Assembly: GCF_000302535.1 (NCBI RefSeq)
Contig: NC_018708.1
Span: 1,860,001 to 1,924,000 of the forward strand
Length of the DNA: 64,000 nucleotides
DNA from: Acidovorax sp. KKS102
Lineage (GTDB): Bacteria > Pseudomonadota > Gammaproteobacteria > Burkholderiales > Burkholderiaceae_C
Reading direction: 5' to 3'
A model generated the notes under the pieces. That model was not told the DNA's origin. It made no database searches and was given only the letters and a program-made list of their open reading frames with translations. Made by a program: the position numbers and the translations under genes. This document shows, in pieces, positions 23,205 through 30,630 of the stretch. Each line of letters opens with the position of its first letter. Positions within the stretch are counted from its first letter, which is position 1.

Positions 23205-23562
23205 TGGCAGGTGTGAGTTGATGCTGCGGGAATTCCAATGGAAGGCGCCAATGGAGCCACTGGTCAATCGTTGCAATACCGTCTGGCGCGACGTACTTGT
23301 TGCCAAGCACGCGGCTTTCGATCACAGAAATTTGTGAATCTATGGTCCACCTCCTGAGGCCAATCCACTCTTTGAGGATGCGGGCGAGCACCGCTTCTGG
23401 CGAGGCTGCATTCCCTATACCGGTGAGGCCAAGCCCATACAGGATGCCCTGGCCAGATCCACTTGGAGCAATTTGCAACGGGGTACGTTGACGCTGCAAG
23501 ATCTTGGTGAATGAATTGACCTGAGCATCAAGCGCGCCAGAAACCATTCTCAGGAGGGACAT
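23143..23562 (-). CDS. Exclusion-position protein, 139 aa
   Basis: Unrecognised soluble protein directly downstream of the repressor gene (15-base gap). It has no membrane segment; notable are a Trp-rich part (WLHWRLPLEFP) and a Gly-rich part (LYGLGLTGIGNA). Overlaps the HNH gene by about 60 bases. Probably co-transcribed with the repressor and expressed in lysogens. Confidence 0.68.
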   Translation of the reverse strand: MSLLRMVSGALDAQVNSFTKILQRQRTPLQIAPSGSGQGILYGLGLTGIGNAASPEAVLARILKEWIGLRRWTIDSQISVIESRVLGNKYVAPDGIATIDQWLHWRLPLEFPQHQLTPANGWTPEFYSWAVARAPEHFV

Positions 23563-23577
23563 ACCTGCTCCAGTTAC

Positions 23578-24333
23578 TCAGTACTGCTCACTGCGCCACA
23601 CCGTCAGCACCTTACCAAGCACCTCGAAATGAGGATTTTTTGGTGATATGTCGTAGGGTGGGTAGTCGGGGTTCTTGGAAATGATGCGAAGGGCAAACCC
23701 AGGGCCGTCGAACTCTGGAACACGCTGAATGATTTTGATGAACCCCTCATCGCCCACGCGGAAAAAGTAGACACCCTCGTGGTTGATGACCTTGACGCCA
23801 GTGTCCACTAGCAGTGGATCGCCGGGGTTGAACATGGGTCGCATGGATGGGCCGAATCCGGTGACGATGCATAGATTTCGCACCCCGGTGTGGTGCGGAA
23901 CATTCAGGCGAAGCCACTCGTGACTGACTTTCCAGCTCCTGATGATGCCTGGTTGATCGTCCAGCAGTAAGCGCCCGGTGCTATCCATGCCGCCGCCAGA
24001 TGCGAACTGGGTGATGACCAGATCAGGCGGCATGCCCGGTGACTCGCTTGGCGATTCATAGGGCGCTGGTGCCGCCGGTGGTGTCCCATCGTTTTCGGAG
24101 GTGTGATCGACATCGAGCCAGCCAGCGGGCTTTTTCGCTGATTCTTCGATTCGACGTGCCGTCTCTTTTCGCATGCCGCGTTGCTTGCCGGTTTTTGAGT
24201 CTTTGGCTCCGTCGCGCAGATTGATGAACTGGGAGGGGGACATCCCGCAGAGAGTGGCGGCCTCAGTTGTGCCTCCGGCCTCCTTTTCAATCAGGCGCAT
24301 GTTGTCGCGTCGAATGGCGTCGATGTCTTTCAT
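23578..24333 (-). CDS. Phage repressor, S24/LexA-like (CI)
   Basis: The main lysogeny repressor candidate (251 aa). An N-terminal helix-turn-helix (about 20-65, TTEAATLCGMSPSQFINLRD) binds operators. The C-terminal S24 domain has the Ser163 nucleophile (GFGPSMRPMFNPGD) and Lys200 (GFIKIIQ). The only Ala-Gly (70-71) lies about 90 residues before the Ser, farther than in LexA or lambda CI, so RecA-stimulated self-cleavage is uncertain. Transcribed away from the operators toward the exclusion-position genes. Confidence 0.92.
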   Translation of the reverse strand: MKDIDAIRRDNMRLIEKEAGGTTEAATLCGMSPSQFINLRDGAKDSKTGKQRGMRKETARRIEESAKKPAGWLDVDHTSENDGTPPAAPAPYESPSESPGMPPDLVITQFASGGGMDSTGRLLLDDQPGIIRSWKVSHEWLRLNVPHHTGVRNLCIVTGFGPSMRPMFNPGDPLLVDTGVKVINHEGVYFFRVGDEGFIKIIQRVPEFDGPGFALRIISKNPDYPPYDISPKNPHFEVLGKVLTVWRSEQY

Positions 24334-24348
24334 CTTGTGAATTTCATA

Positions 24349-24412
24349 GCAATACGCAAAGTCGGTCTATGCGCGTAACGGTGTTGACTCATTTTGCGAA
24401 ACGCGAAACAAT
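24349..24412 (+). promoter_or_regulatory. Right operators and rightward promoter (PR-like)
   Basis: -35 TTGACT (24384-24389), 17-base spacer, -10 AACAAT (24407-24412). The spacer holds the operator core GCGAAACGC (24396-24404), and a related box GCAATACGC lies at 24349-24357 nearer the repressor gene. This mirrors the left promoter, which also has the box in its spacer. Confidence 0.7.
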
Positions 24413-24418
24413 CGCGGT

Positions 24419-24676
24419 ATGGAACTCGCAACATACTTCGCCGAAACCCGTGGAGCGCAAGCTGAGCTTGCTCGAACTCTGGGTGTGCCGCAGTCGCTGC
24501 CAAGCGCCTGGGCAGCTACTGACCCAGAAAAGCGGCGCCCCGTACCCGTTCGCTACTGCAACGCGATAGAGCGCGCAACCAGTGGAGCCGTGAGCCGCCG
24601 CGACCTGCGCCCCGACGACTGGCACCTGATCTGGCCCGAACTGGGCACCCCGACCGAAACCAAGGAGGCCGCATAA
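24419..24676 (+). CDS. Cro/YdaS-like regulator
   Basis: An 85-aa helix-turn-helix protein of the YdaS/Cro kind (AELARTLGVPQSLPSAWAA; then RPVPVRYCNAIERATSGAVS). Divergent from the repressor and first gene of the rightward operon, hence a Cro-type role. The predicted -10 ends 6 bases before the ATG and no ribosome-binding site is present, so its mRNA is probably leaderless. Confidence 0.85.
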   Translation: MELATYFAETRGAQAELARTLGVPQSLPSAWAATDPEKRRPVPVRYCNAIERATSGAVSRRDLRPDDWHLIWPELGTPTETKEAA

Positions 24677-25090
24677 ATGCCCGCCCCCTTGAATCGCAAA
24701 GAGCAGGCCATTGCGGACCAGATTCGCGCGCTCCTGGCCCAGCTCCCCCCCGATGGTGTCACCCGCGTTCTCGCGGATGTGGAGGAACACCTCTACGCCG
24801 AGGATGACCAGGGCCCGGCATTCAGCCGTGGCATTGCAGGCCCCCTGGGCAAGCTGGAACACCCCCTCAAGACGAAGGTGGACGAGCACACCCATGCGCT
24901 GTTCCTGCGCCAGTGCGCCATGCAGAACACGGATGCCTCGAACGAGCTGCGCAACTGCGTGTACGCCATCGTTCACGGTAAGAGCTACGACCAAATGGTG
25001 ATTGAGAAACTGAGCCATGCCGTGCAGCGTACCGAGGCGCTGACAAAGCTCATAGGGTCTTTTGGGGCCCCCGAATCGGAGGTGCGCTGA
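24677..25090 (+). CDS. Phage hypothetical protein in cII position, 137 aa
   Basis: Starts directly at the stop of the Cro-like gene. Helical protein (LNRKEQAIADQIRALLAQLP; later SNELRNCVYAIVHGKSYDQM). It occupies the place of lambda cII but shows no clear CII-type helix-turn-helix, so its job is unknown. Confidence 0.7.
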   Translation: MPAPLNRKEQAIADQIRALLAQLPPDGVTRVLADVEEHLYAEDDQGPAFSRGIAGPLGKLEHPLKTKVDEHTHALFLRQCAMQNTDASNELRNCVYAIVHGKSYDQMVIEKLSHAVQRTEALTKLIGSFGAPESEVR

Positions 25091-25281
25091 TGAGCCTCTG
25101 GAACCCCGCCAAGCCGTTGAACCAACCGCCTGGCTTTCGCCGCGTAGGTCACACCAACACCCATTCCGCTCTGGCAGACACGCCAGAGCATCACGCCGCC
25201 CGCGCGCTGCAGGCTGCCCAGCATGGGCGCGAGCTGGCCGTGAGCCGCCAGGGCGGCCGCCGCGCCGTCGTGCGGGAGTAG
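25090..25281 (+). CDS. Small phage protein, 63 aa
   Basis: Unrecognised; His/Arg-rich (HTNTHSALADTPEHHAARAL). The ATG overlaps the preceding gene by one base and its end lies 6 bases before the O-like gene. Confidence 0.6.
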   Translation: MSLWNPAKPLNQPPGFRRVGHTNTHSALADTPEHHAARALQAAQHGRELAVSRQGGRRAVVRE

Positions 25282-25287
25282 GCGCAG

Positions 25288-26343
25288 ATGAGCCTTTTGT
25301 TCAGCAAAGACGAAATCCTGCTGGTGAACCGCAAGCTCGCGGCCCTCATCGGCCTCAATGAAGCCATCGTTCTGCAGCAGATCCACTACTGGATCAAAAA
25401 GAAGGGCGGCGGGGTTGAGCACGCCGGTAGTCGCTGGGTTTTCAACTCCCTTGACCGCTGGCATGAACAGTTCCCCTTTTGGTCGCCTGACACCATCAAG
25501 CGCACCTTGGCCGCACTCAAAAACAAGGGTCTGGTGAAGGTCGAAAAACTGTCGGAAGTCGGCCGCGACCGGACCAACTACTACACCATCGACTACGCGC
25601 AAATTGCACTGATGGAAGCGGGCAATTTGCACCAATGCATCGGTGCAAATTGCACCAATGGATCAGGGCAATCTGCACCGATGGATCAGGGCAAGTTGCA
25701 CCAATCGATCAGTGCAAATTGCACCGATGACTGTATAGATACAAAGACTACAACAAAGACTACAACAAAGAATATTACGGCCAAGGCTGACGCCATGGCC
25801 GAGCCGATGCGGGTGACGGACAAGAAGGGTGTCGTCCACGAAATCCCCGCCGATCTGCGCTACCCCGGCAGCAAGACCAAAACCCACGACGCATGGTGCG
25901 CCTACGCCATCGCGTACCGCACTCGCCACGGGGCATGGCCCGTCTGGAATGCCACCGTCGCCGGGCAGGTGTCCCAGTTCATCGACCGCGTGGGCGCCGA
26001 GCGTGCCCCCCGGGTGGCCTACCACTACGTTGCCAAGGTGCAGGAGCCTTTCGTGGTGAAGCAGATGCACCCCGTGAAGCTGCTGCTGTCGGACGCGGAG
26101 AAGTGGGCAACCCAGTGCCAGACCGGTGCAGCTGGGGCACCCGCAACGCCTGACGCGCCCACCGAGACATTCGCCCAGCGCGCTGCCCGCCAGCGCATGG
26201 AAGAGGCCGCGCCCGGGGTAGCCCGCAAGGCCCCCGGCGCTGAGAGCGGCTTTGAGGCGGCACAGCGCTTCATGGCCGGTGGGCCCGTCATCGACGTTCC
26301 GGCGCGCGAGGCCGCGCCGCGCATTGAAGGAGCAGCAGCATGA
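25288..26343 (+). CDS. Replication initiator, O-like winged-helix protein
   Basis: A 351-aa replication protein. The N-terminal winged-helix region (about 1-110) matches phage O/DnaT-like initiators: LNEAIVLQQIHYWI, then WSPDTIKRTLAALKNKGLV. A low-complexity middle (about 112-165) is translated from 23-base DNA repeats (the origin) and then an AT-rich stretch, so it need not fold. The C-terminal domain (about 180-275) is alpha/beta with several Trp and His residues (DAWCAYAIAYRTRHG), and an Ala-rich tail follows. Same layout as lambda O with ori inside the gene. Confidence 0.85.
   Translation: MSLLFSKDEILLVNRKLAALIGLNEAIVLQQIHYWIKKKGGGVEHAGSRWVFNSLDRWHEQFPFWSPDTIKRTLAALKNKGLVKVEKLSEVGRDRTNYYTIDYAQIALMEAGNLHQCIGANCTNGSGQSAPMDQGKLHQSISANCTDDCIDTKTTTKTTTKNITAKADAMAEPMRVTDKKGVVHEIPADLRYPGSKTKTHDAWCAYAIAYRTRHGAWPVWNATVAGQVSQFIDRVGAERAPRVAYHYVAKVQEPFVVKQMHPVKLLLSDAEKWATQCQTGAAGAPATPDAPTETFAQRAARQRMEEAAPGVARKAPGAESGFEAAQRFMAGGPVIDVPAREAAPRIEGAAA
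25622..25785. other. Probable phage replication origin: 5 iterons plus AT-rich region
   Basis: Five tandem copies with exact 23-base period begin at 25622, 25645, 25668, 25691 and 25714 (consensus gcaaattgcaccaatggatc). Since 23 is not a multiple of 3, each copy is read in a different frame, so conservation is at DNA level. Right after (25731-25785) lies an A-rich stretch with repeated acaaagact, suited to strand opening. Confidence 0.8.
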
Positions 26344-26807
26344 CCAACCCCGATTTCATGGTCGTCATCGACGCGATTTTCGACAAGCTGGCCGTGCGCT
26401 ACGGCCACGAGTGGCTGCGCCAGTGGGATGGCGTGGACATGGCATTCGTCAAGGCGGACTGGGCCGAGGAACTGAGCGGCTACGCCAACAACCTGGAACC
26501 CTTGCGCTACGCGCTGCGCCACCTGCCCGAGCGCTGCCCCAATGTGGGCCAGCTCAAGAAGATCGCCAACCTCTGCCCCCCGCCCGTGTTCAAAGCGCTG
26601 CCAGTGCCGAAGGCTGATGAGGCGGTGGTGTCTGCGCAGGTGGCAAAGCAGCTGGAACTCAAGCAGGCGCTGGCGCCGAAGGCCGACGAGAAGGGCTGGG
26701 CCCGCGCATTGGTCACTCGCAGCGAAGCGGGCGAGAAGATCCCGCCCTACAGCCTGCAGTGCGCACGCCAGGCCTTGGGCCTGGAAGGACGCCAGTCATG
26801 GCAGTGA
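26340..26807 (+). CDS. Probable replication accessory (helicase-loader-like), 155 aa
   Basis: Follows the O-like gene with a 4-base overlap, the usual place for a helicase loader (lambda P-like). The N-terminal part (MVVIDAIFDKLAVRYGHEWL, then LRYALRHLPERCPNV) is helical and matches small phage replication proteins; no ATPase motif is present, so it is not a DnaC-type loader. Assignment rests mostly on position. Confidence 0.65.
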   Translation: MTNPDFMVVIDAIFDKLAVRYGHEWLRQWDGVDMAFVKADWAEELSGYANNLEPLRYALRHLPERCPNVGQLKKIANLCPPPVFKALPVPKADEAVVSAQVAKQLELKQALAPKADEKGWARALVTRSEAGEKIPPYSLQCARQALGLEGRQSWQ

Positions 26808-27505
26808 CGAAGACGTTCCGCCGCGACCGCGTGCTGGCCAAGATTCAGCAGGGCCCCATTCGCTATGCCGATCTGGCGGGCTCCCACTCCTATGCGATCC
26901 GCAAGCGCCTGCGCCCCCTGATCGACCGCCTGGTGTCCGAAGGCTTGATCCGCGAAACCTACATCGACCGCTTCCCCTACTACGTGGCGGCCGATTGGGA
27001 GCTGACCGATGAGCAGCGCCTGGAAATCATGAAGGGGCGTTGCAAGCCTGTGCACGGATGCATGGTGTGGACCGGCTACGTGGACCCGAAGCGCGGCCCC
27101 ATAGTGCGTTTTGGTGACGAGTCGCCCACCCCGGCGCGTCGTGCGGTATGGCAGATCAAGCGCGGCCCTCTGGGCTATCAGCAAACCGTGCGCATGCAGG
27201 CCGATTGCGAGCCCGACTGCATCGAATACACGCACATGAAGCTGGGGCGCCGCGAAGACCCAGCCAAGGGCAAGAACATTTCGGTGCTGCACCGCCAGCG
27301 GATTGCTCAGGCGCACCAGGTCACGCGCGGCAAGCTGGATTGGGAAAAGGTGCGCGTGATCCGCGCGAGCACCGAGTCCGATGCGGTGATGGCCGAGCAG
27401 TTCGGTGTCAGCAAGGCCACCATCGGCCAAGTGCGCCGAGGTGAAACCTGGAAGGAGTTTGGCGGGCTCTTCACTTCGCTGCTGCCGGGGAGGGCTTTCG
27501 CATGA
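26798..27505 (+). CDS. Winged-helix protein with degenerate HNH-like part, 235 aa
   Basis: The N-terminal winged helix (about 1-65, YADLAGSHSYAIRKRLRPLI) is followed by a segment resembling phage HNH homing enzymes (CMVWTGYVDPK; then ARRAVWQIKRGPLGYQ), but the expected His-Cys-Asn catalytic cluster is replaced by MQADCEPDCIEYTHMKLG. A C-terminal helix-turn-helix (MAEQFGVSKATIGQVRRG) is intact. It may be a former homing nuclease now used as a DNA-binding protein. ATG 26798; the open frame further upstream is in the previous gene. Confidence 0.7.
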   Translation: MAVTKTFRRDRVLAKIQQGPIRYADLAGSHSYAIRKRLRPLIDRLVSEGLIRETYIDRFPYYVAADWELTDEQRLEIMKGRCKPVHGCMVWTGYVDPKRGPIVRFGDESPTPARRAVWQIKRGPLGYQQTVRMQADCEPDCIEYTHMKLGRREDPAKGKNISVLHRQRIAQAHQVTRGKLDWEKVRVIRASTESDAVMAEQFGVSKATIGQVRRGETWKEFGGLFTSLLPGRAFA

Positions 27506-27930
27506 GCCTGATCTTGGGTATGGACCCGGGCGCCAGCACAGGCGTTGCGCATTTCCTCGATGGCCAGCTCGTTCGCCTGGACACCATCACGCCGGTGGAG
27601 ATCGAGCGCACCATCCGCGAGGTGATGCCAGCGCGGGTGATCTTTGAGGACTCCCGCCTGGAGACGCGCGCCTGGAATGCGCGGACCAAGGGTGCCTACG
27701 GTGCCGCCCTGGCCACCGCTCGCAGCCTGGGCCAGGTCGATGCATGGTGCCGCCTCATCACCGAGGTGTGCGCCGAGCTGGACATTCCTGCCCACGGCGT
27801 GAGCCCGACCGCCAAGGGCGCGAAGCGCGGCGCGGAGAACTTCGCCATCTACACCGGCTGGACCGAGCGCAACAACCAGCACGAGCGTGACGCCGCCATG
27901 GTGGCGTGGCCATACCGGGGTGCGCGATGA
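27502..27930 (+). CDS. RuvC-like Holliday junction resolvase
   Basis: A 142-aa RNase-H-fold nuclease. First strand LILGMDPGASTGVAHF carries the catalytic Asp (residue 7); the second acidic site is FEDSRLE; NNQHERDAAMVAW near the C-terminus supplies the last acidic residues. It would resolve branched DNA before packaging. Its ATG overlaps the preceding stop by 4 bases. Confidence 0.88.
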   Translation: MSLILGMDPGASTGVAHFLDGQLVRLDTITPVEIERTIREVMPARVIFEDSRLETRAWNARTKGAYGAALATARSLGQVDAWCRLITEVCAELDIPAHGVSPTAKGAKRGAENFAIYTGWTERNNQHERDAAMVAWPYRGAR

Positions 27931-28142
27931 CGCTGCGCTGCGCTTTCTGTAACCGCCCCATGCTGGCCGCCGCTGTGTTTGTCGGCGCCAATCCCATCGG
28001 GCCCACCTGCGCACGCAAGGCGGGACTGCTGGAGCTGGCGCGCAAGAAGGCGGGCGTGCTGCGCCTGGCCCGACCATGCACCAGCCCACGCCGCCCGGAC
28101 CCCCAGACGATGGATCTGTTCGCGGAGGTGGAGCGTGTCTGA
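27927..28142 (+). CDS. Small zinc-finger-like protein, 71 aa
   Basis: CAFC near the N-terminus and a third Cys (GPTCARK) suggest zinc binding. The remainder is basic and Pro-rich. Overlaps the resolvase gene by 4 bases; probably DNA-associated. Function unknown. Confidence 0.65.
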   Translation: MTLRCAFCNRPMLAAAVFVGANPIGPTCARKAGLLELARKKAGVLRLARPCTSPRRPDPQTMDLFAEVERV

Positions 28143-28467
28143 GCCGGTGGACCCACAACGCGCCGTCGATTTCCTGATCGAGCACTCGCGCCAGTACGCC
28201 CAGGCCAAGGCCGACCGCGTGCATCTGGAGCACTTCCGCAAGAGCAAGAAGGCGCTGCTGATGAACGCCTGCCAGGAGAAAGCCGTGGCTGCCCGCGAGC
28301 AGTACGCCTACAGCCACCCCGAATACATCGCGCTGCTGGAAGGCCTGCGCGAGGCCGTGCGCGTGGAGGAGGCGCTGCGCTGGCGCCTCACCGCCGCCCA
28401 GCTGCGCGTGGAGGTGTGGCGCAGCGAGAACGCCAACAACCGCCGCTTGGAAGGAGCCACCCGGTGA
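28135..28467 (+). CDS. Helical phage protein, 110 aa
   Basis: Almost entirely charged helix (QAKADRVHLEHFRKSKKALL), probably coiled coil. I choose GTG 28135, which overlaps the preceding gene and follows GGAGG; the ATG at 27979 would lie inside the previous gene. It resembles small proteins encoded beside recombination genes in Burkholderia and related phages. Confidence 0.65.
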   Translation: MSEPVDPQRAVDFLIEHSRQYAQAKADRVHLEHFRKSKKALLMNACQEKAVAAREQYAYSHPEYIALLEGLREAVRVEEALRWRLTAAQLRVEVWRSENANNRRLEGATR

Positions 28468-28706
28468 AGCCTGCAACCCCATTCCAAAAGATGCGCGAAC
28501 GCCGCATTGCGCGCGAGCAGCTGGCCCGTGAAGTGGCAATGGCCGAAGTCACGGCCGATCTGCGTGGGTGTGAAGTCAACTGGAGAGCCGCGCTTTTAGG
28601 TCTTGAGCCGCCCCACCGGTCAGCGAGCAACTACCAAGAGTGCTTGGAAGTGTTCGCCACTGCGCAGAAGAAAGTCAAACCGCAGCCCGTATGGAGGCGG
28701 ATGTGA
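28464..28706 (+). CDS. Phage hypothetical protein, 80 aa
   Basis: Basic helical protein (FQKMRERRIAREQLAREVAM). GTG 28464 overlaps the preceding stop (GTGA). Function unknown. Confidence 0.62.
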   Translation: MKPATPFQKMRERRIAREQLAREVAMAEVTADLRGCEVNWRAALLGLEPPHRSASNYQECLEVFATAQKKVKPQPVWRRM

Positions 28707-29218
28707 AGCGATCCACCCCACTCAAGCGCACCGGCTTCAAAGCGCGGCCGCACGTCCCTAAAACAGATGCAAATCGGGAGCTAGCGCTTATGCATCGTGC
28801 GCAAGCAGCTATGAATTCTGTAGTGCCGCGCGCCGCCGTGATGGGCGGCAGCTGCACCGGCGCCAGCGTGCCCAAGGATGCGCCGCTGCGCAGCGAGAAG
28901 TTCCGCCGCGCAGTTGCCAGCCTGCCGTGCGCTCACTGCCACATCGCAGGCTACAGCCAACACGCCCACGAGAACGAAGGCAAGGGCAAGGGCGTGAAGC
29001 TGGACGACCGGCGCGCCATGCCGTTGTGCTGTGCACGCCCAGGCATCGAGGGCTGCCACGCCGCTTTCGACCAATACCGCCTGGTTCCGGGTGGGCGCCA
29101 AGCCCACATCGAGCTGGGCCGCGCCATGGCCGCGCAAACGCGCCGCCAGCTCAACGAATTGGGCCTTTGGCCCGCAGGAATCCCGCAGTACCCCAACGAC
29201 CGTCAAGGATCGCAATGA
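28703..29218 (+). CDS. Ref/DUF968-type HNH-like nuclease, 171 aa
   Basis: Resembles phage Ref-like HNH proteins: CAHCHIAGYSQHAHENEGKG then MPLCC, GCHAAFD, giving a zinc- and metal-binding pattern. The N-terminus is basic (MKRSTPLKRTGFKARPHVP). A copy of the palindromic repeat lies in frame at 28781-28823 and encodes residues of the linker. GTG 28703 overlaps the previous gene and follows GGAGG. Likely a recombination-associated nuclease; the exact role is not shown. Confidence 0.75.
   Translation: MKRSTPLKRTGFKARPHVPKTDANRELALMHRAQAAMNSVVPRAAVMGGSCTGASVPKDAPLRSEKFRRAVASLPCAHCHIAGYSQHAHENEGKGKGVKLDDRRAMPLCCARPGIEGCHAAFDQYRLVPGGRQAHIELGRAMAAQTRRQLNELGLWPAGIPQYPNDRQGSQ
28781..28823. repeat. Palindromic repeat inside a phage coding sequence
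   Basis: Aligns directly with 10945-10985: ctagcgctta, spacer, gcgcaagc, then agctatgaattctgtag. It forms part of the coding sequence of the Ref-like gene without breaking its frame. Confidence 0.55.
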
Positions 29219-30012
29219 AGACCATAAAGATGACGCCGCAGCAGTGGCATGCCGTTCTTCCAAATCCACGGCAGCGCGATACCGAGGGCCGTGCCTCTCG
29301 TGCGCTCCACTTGCGCATACCGCAGCCGACCCACAGTACCGTGTTTGCAGCCGAATTGCCCGGTGGTGATCTTGTAAAGCTGGACGGGCACACGCGCGGC
29401 CACATGTGGGCCAATGGCATGGCCAGCCCTGCGCCGAGCGCCGTTGATGTGCATGTGATACCCGTCAAATCCATGTCCGAGGCCAAGGAGTTTTACAGCC
29501 ACTACGACAGCGCAACGACTGTCGAAAAGGCCAGAGACAAGGTTTTCGGCGCCTATCGGGAGTGCTGCATTTCCCCGACAAGCGGACTCATCAAGTCTGG
29601 TCCCATCACATCCGCGCTCAAGAAGCTGGGTTCTGGCGACGTGTATTCACTGGTCAAACAGTGGAAGCATGAGCTTGAGGCGATTGACTCGCTTGGAATC
29701 CCCGCCAAGAAGTTCTCTGCTGGAATGCTTTTGGGAGCCCTGATTTTTGTGCGGGTGCGCGGTGATCGGGGGCTGGAGTTTGTTTCCATGGTTGCTGCCG
29801 ATGCTGGCACGCGCACGGCCGAGGGCAGTGATGGTGTGGACGCGATATGTCGTCATGCCTACGGTCCGGGCGCAAAGGGCGGCGAGCTGGTTATCCGCGA
29901 TACCGCAGGGCGCTTCATTTCTGCAGGAGAGGCCTGGATCGCTGGCCGTCGCTACAAGCAGACCGTGAAAGCCACCGACATCAAGGACTACTTGGCCCGA
30001 GCCAAGCGCTAA
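29215..30012 (+). CDS. ParB-like phage protein, 265 aa
   Basis: The N-terminal region (about 15-100) has the ParB/sulfiredoxin-type pattern, including a KLDGHTRGHMW box like the GHRR box of ParB. The rest is helical (SPTSGLIKSGPITSALKKLG). Its codon use is less GC-rich than neighbours. Could be a nuclease, a CTP-binding partition-like protein or a regulator; I cannot decide. It overlaps the preceding gene by 4 bases. Confidence 0.65.
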   Translation: MKTIKMTPQQWHAVLPNPRQRDTEGRASRALHLRIPQPTHSTVFAAELPGGDLVKLDGHTRGHMWANGMASPAPSAVDVHVIPVKSMSEAKEFYSHYDSATTVEKARDKVFGAYRECCISPTSGLIKSGPITSALKKLGSGDVYSLVKQWKHELEAIDSLGIPAKKFSAGMLLGALIFVRVRGDRGLEFVSMVAADAGTRTAEGSDGVDAICRHAYGPGAKGGELVIRDTAGRFISAGEAWIAGRRYKQTVKATDIKDYLARAKR

Positions 30013-30027
30013 CAAAGAAGAGGCCGC

Positions 30028-30630
30028 ATGACCGAAACCACCCAGCAACCGCCCACCACTGCAGAGCCCGTGTCCACCGAGCCGCCAAAGGCCATCCCGA
30101 GCACAGCGCGGGTGTACGGCGCTGTACGCGATCTGCGAAGTTTGGGCCAGATCGCCACGCGCGAGACGGTTGCCGAATTGACCAGCTTGAAGATGTCGGT
30201 GGTCGATGACCGCCTGCGTGCCCTGGTGGACGACGGCAAGCTCAAGCGTTTGCTGCGTGGCGTGTACGAGCTGGTGGAGGAATACCCGTCAACCCGCAAC
30301 ATCAGCAAGACGATCCTGGAGGGCGGGTACGTGATGATTGAAATCACGGGCCGCAAGGATGTGCCCGATGTCGTGCTGCACCTGACGCCCGACGAAGACC
30401 GCGCGCTGGCCGCTCTGTCCGTGGGCGCTGCGGGCCAAGCAATCCTCATCAACAGCACAAACCAGCACCTCTATCTGGCCACTGAGCTGGCGGCGAAGGT
30501 GGAGGCGCAGGGCCGCGAGCTGAAATCCATGCGCGACCTGCTGCAAGGGAAGCTGGATTCGCGCCAACGGGATCTGTTGGGCTTCACTGGCCCGGAGGAC
30601 GCCGTATTTCGTGAAGGGAGCAAGGCATGA
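30028..30630 (+). CDS. Winged-helix regulator, 200 aa
   Basis: A Thr/Pro-rich N-tail, then a winged helix (about 30-85: RDLRSLGQIATRETVAELTS; then VVDDRLRALVDDGKLKRLL). The C-terminal half contains a strand-helix region and a helical tail. Position before Rha and the late genes suggests a transcription factor, possibly for late genes; not demonstrated. Confidence 0.72.
   Translation: MTETTQQPPTTAEPVSTEPPKAIPSTARVYGAVRDLRSLGQIATRETVAELTSLKMSVVDDRLRALVDDGKLKRLLRGVYELVEEYPSTRNISKTILEGGYVMIEITGRKDVPDVVLHLTPDEDRALAALSVGAAGQAILINSTNQHLYLATELAAKVEAQGRELKSMRDLLQGKLDSRQRDLLGFTGPEDAVFREGSKA

Noticed and set aside
24677..25090. CII-type activator
   Set aside because: Position fits lambda cII, but no CII-like helix-turn-helix or tetramerisation segment is evident.
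25622..25733. Tandem 23-base repeats as a CRISPR array
   Set aside because: There are no spacers: repeats are directly adjacent, inside a replication gene, with 23-base period.
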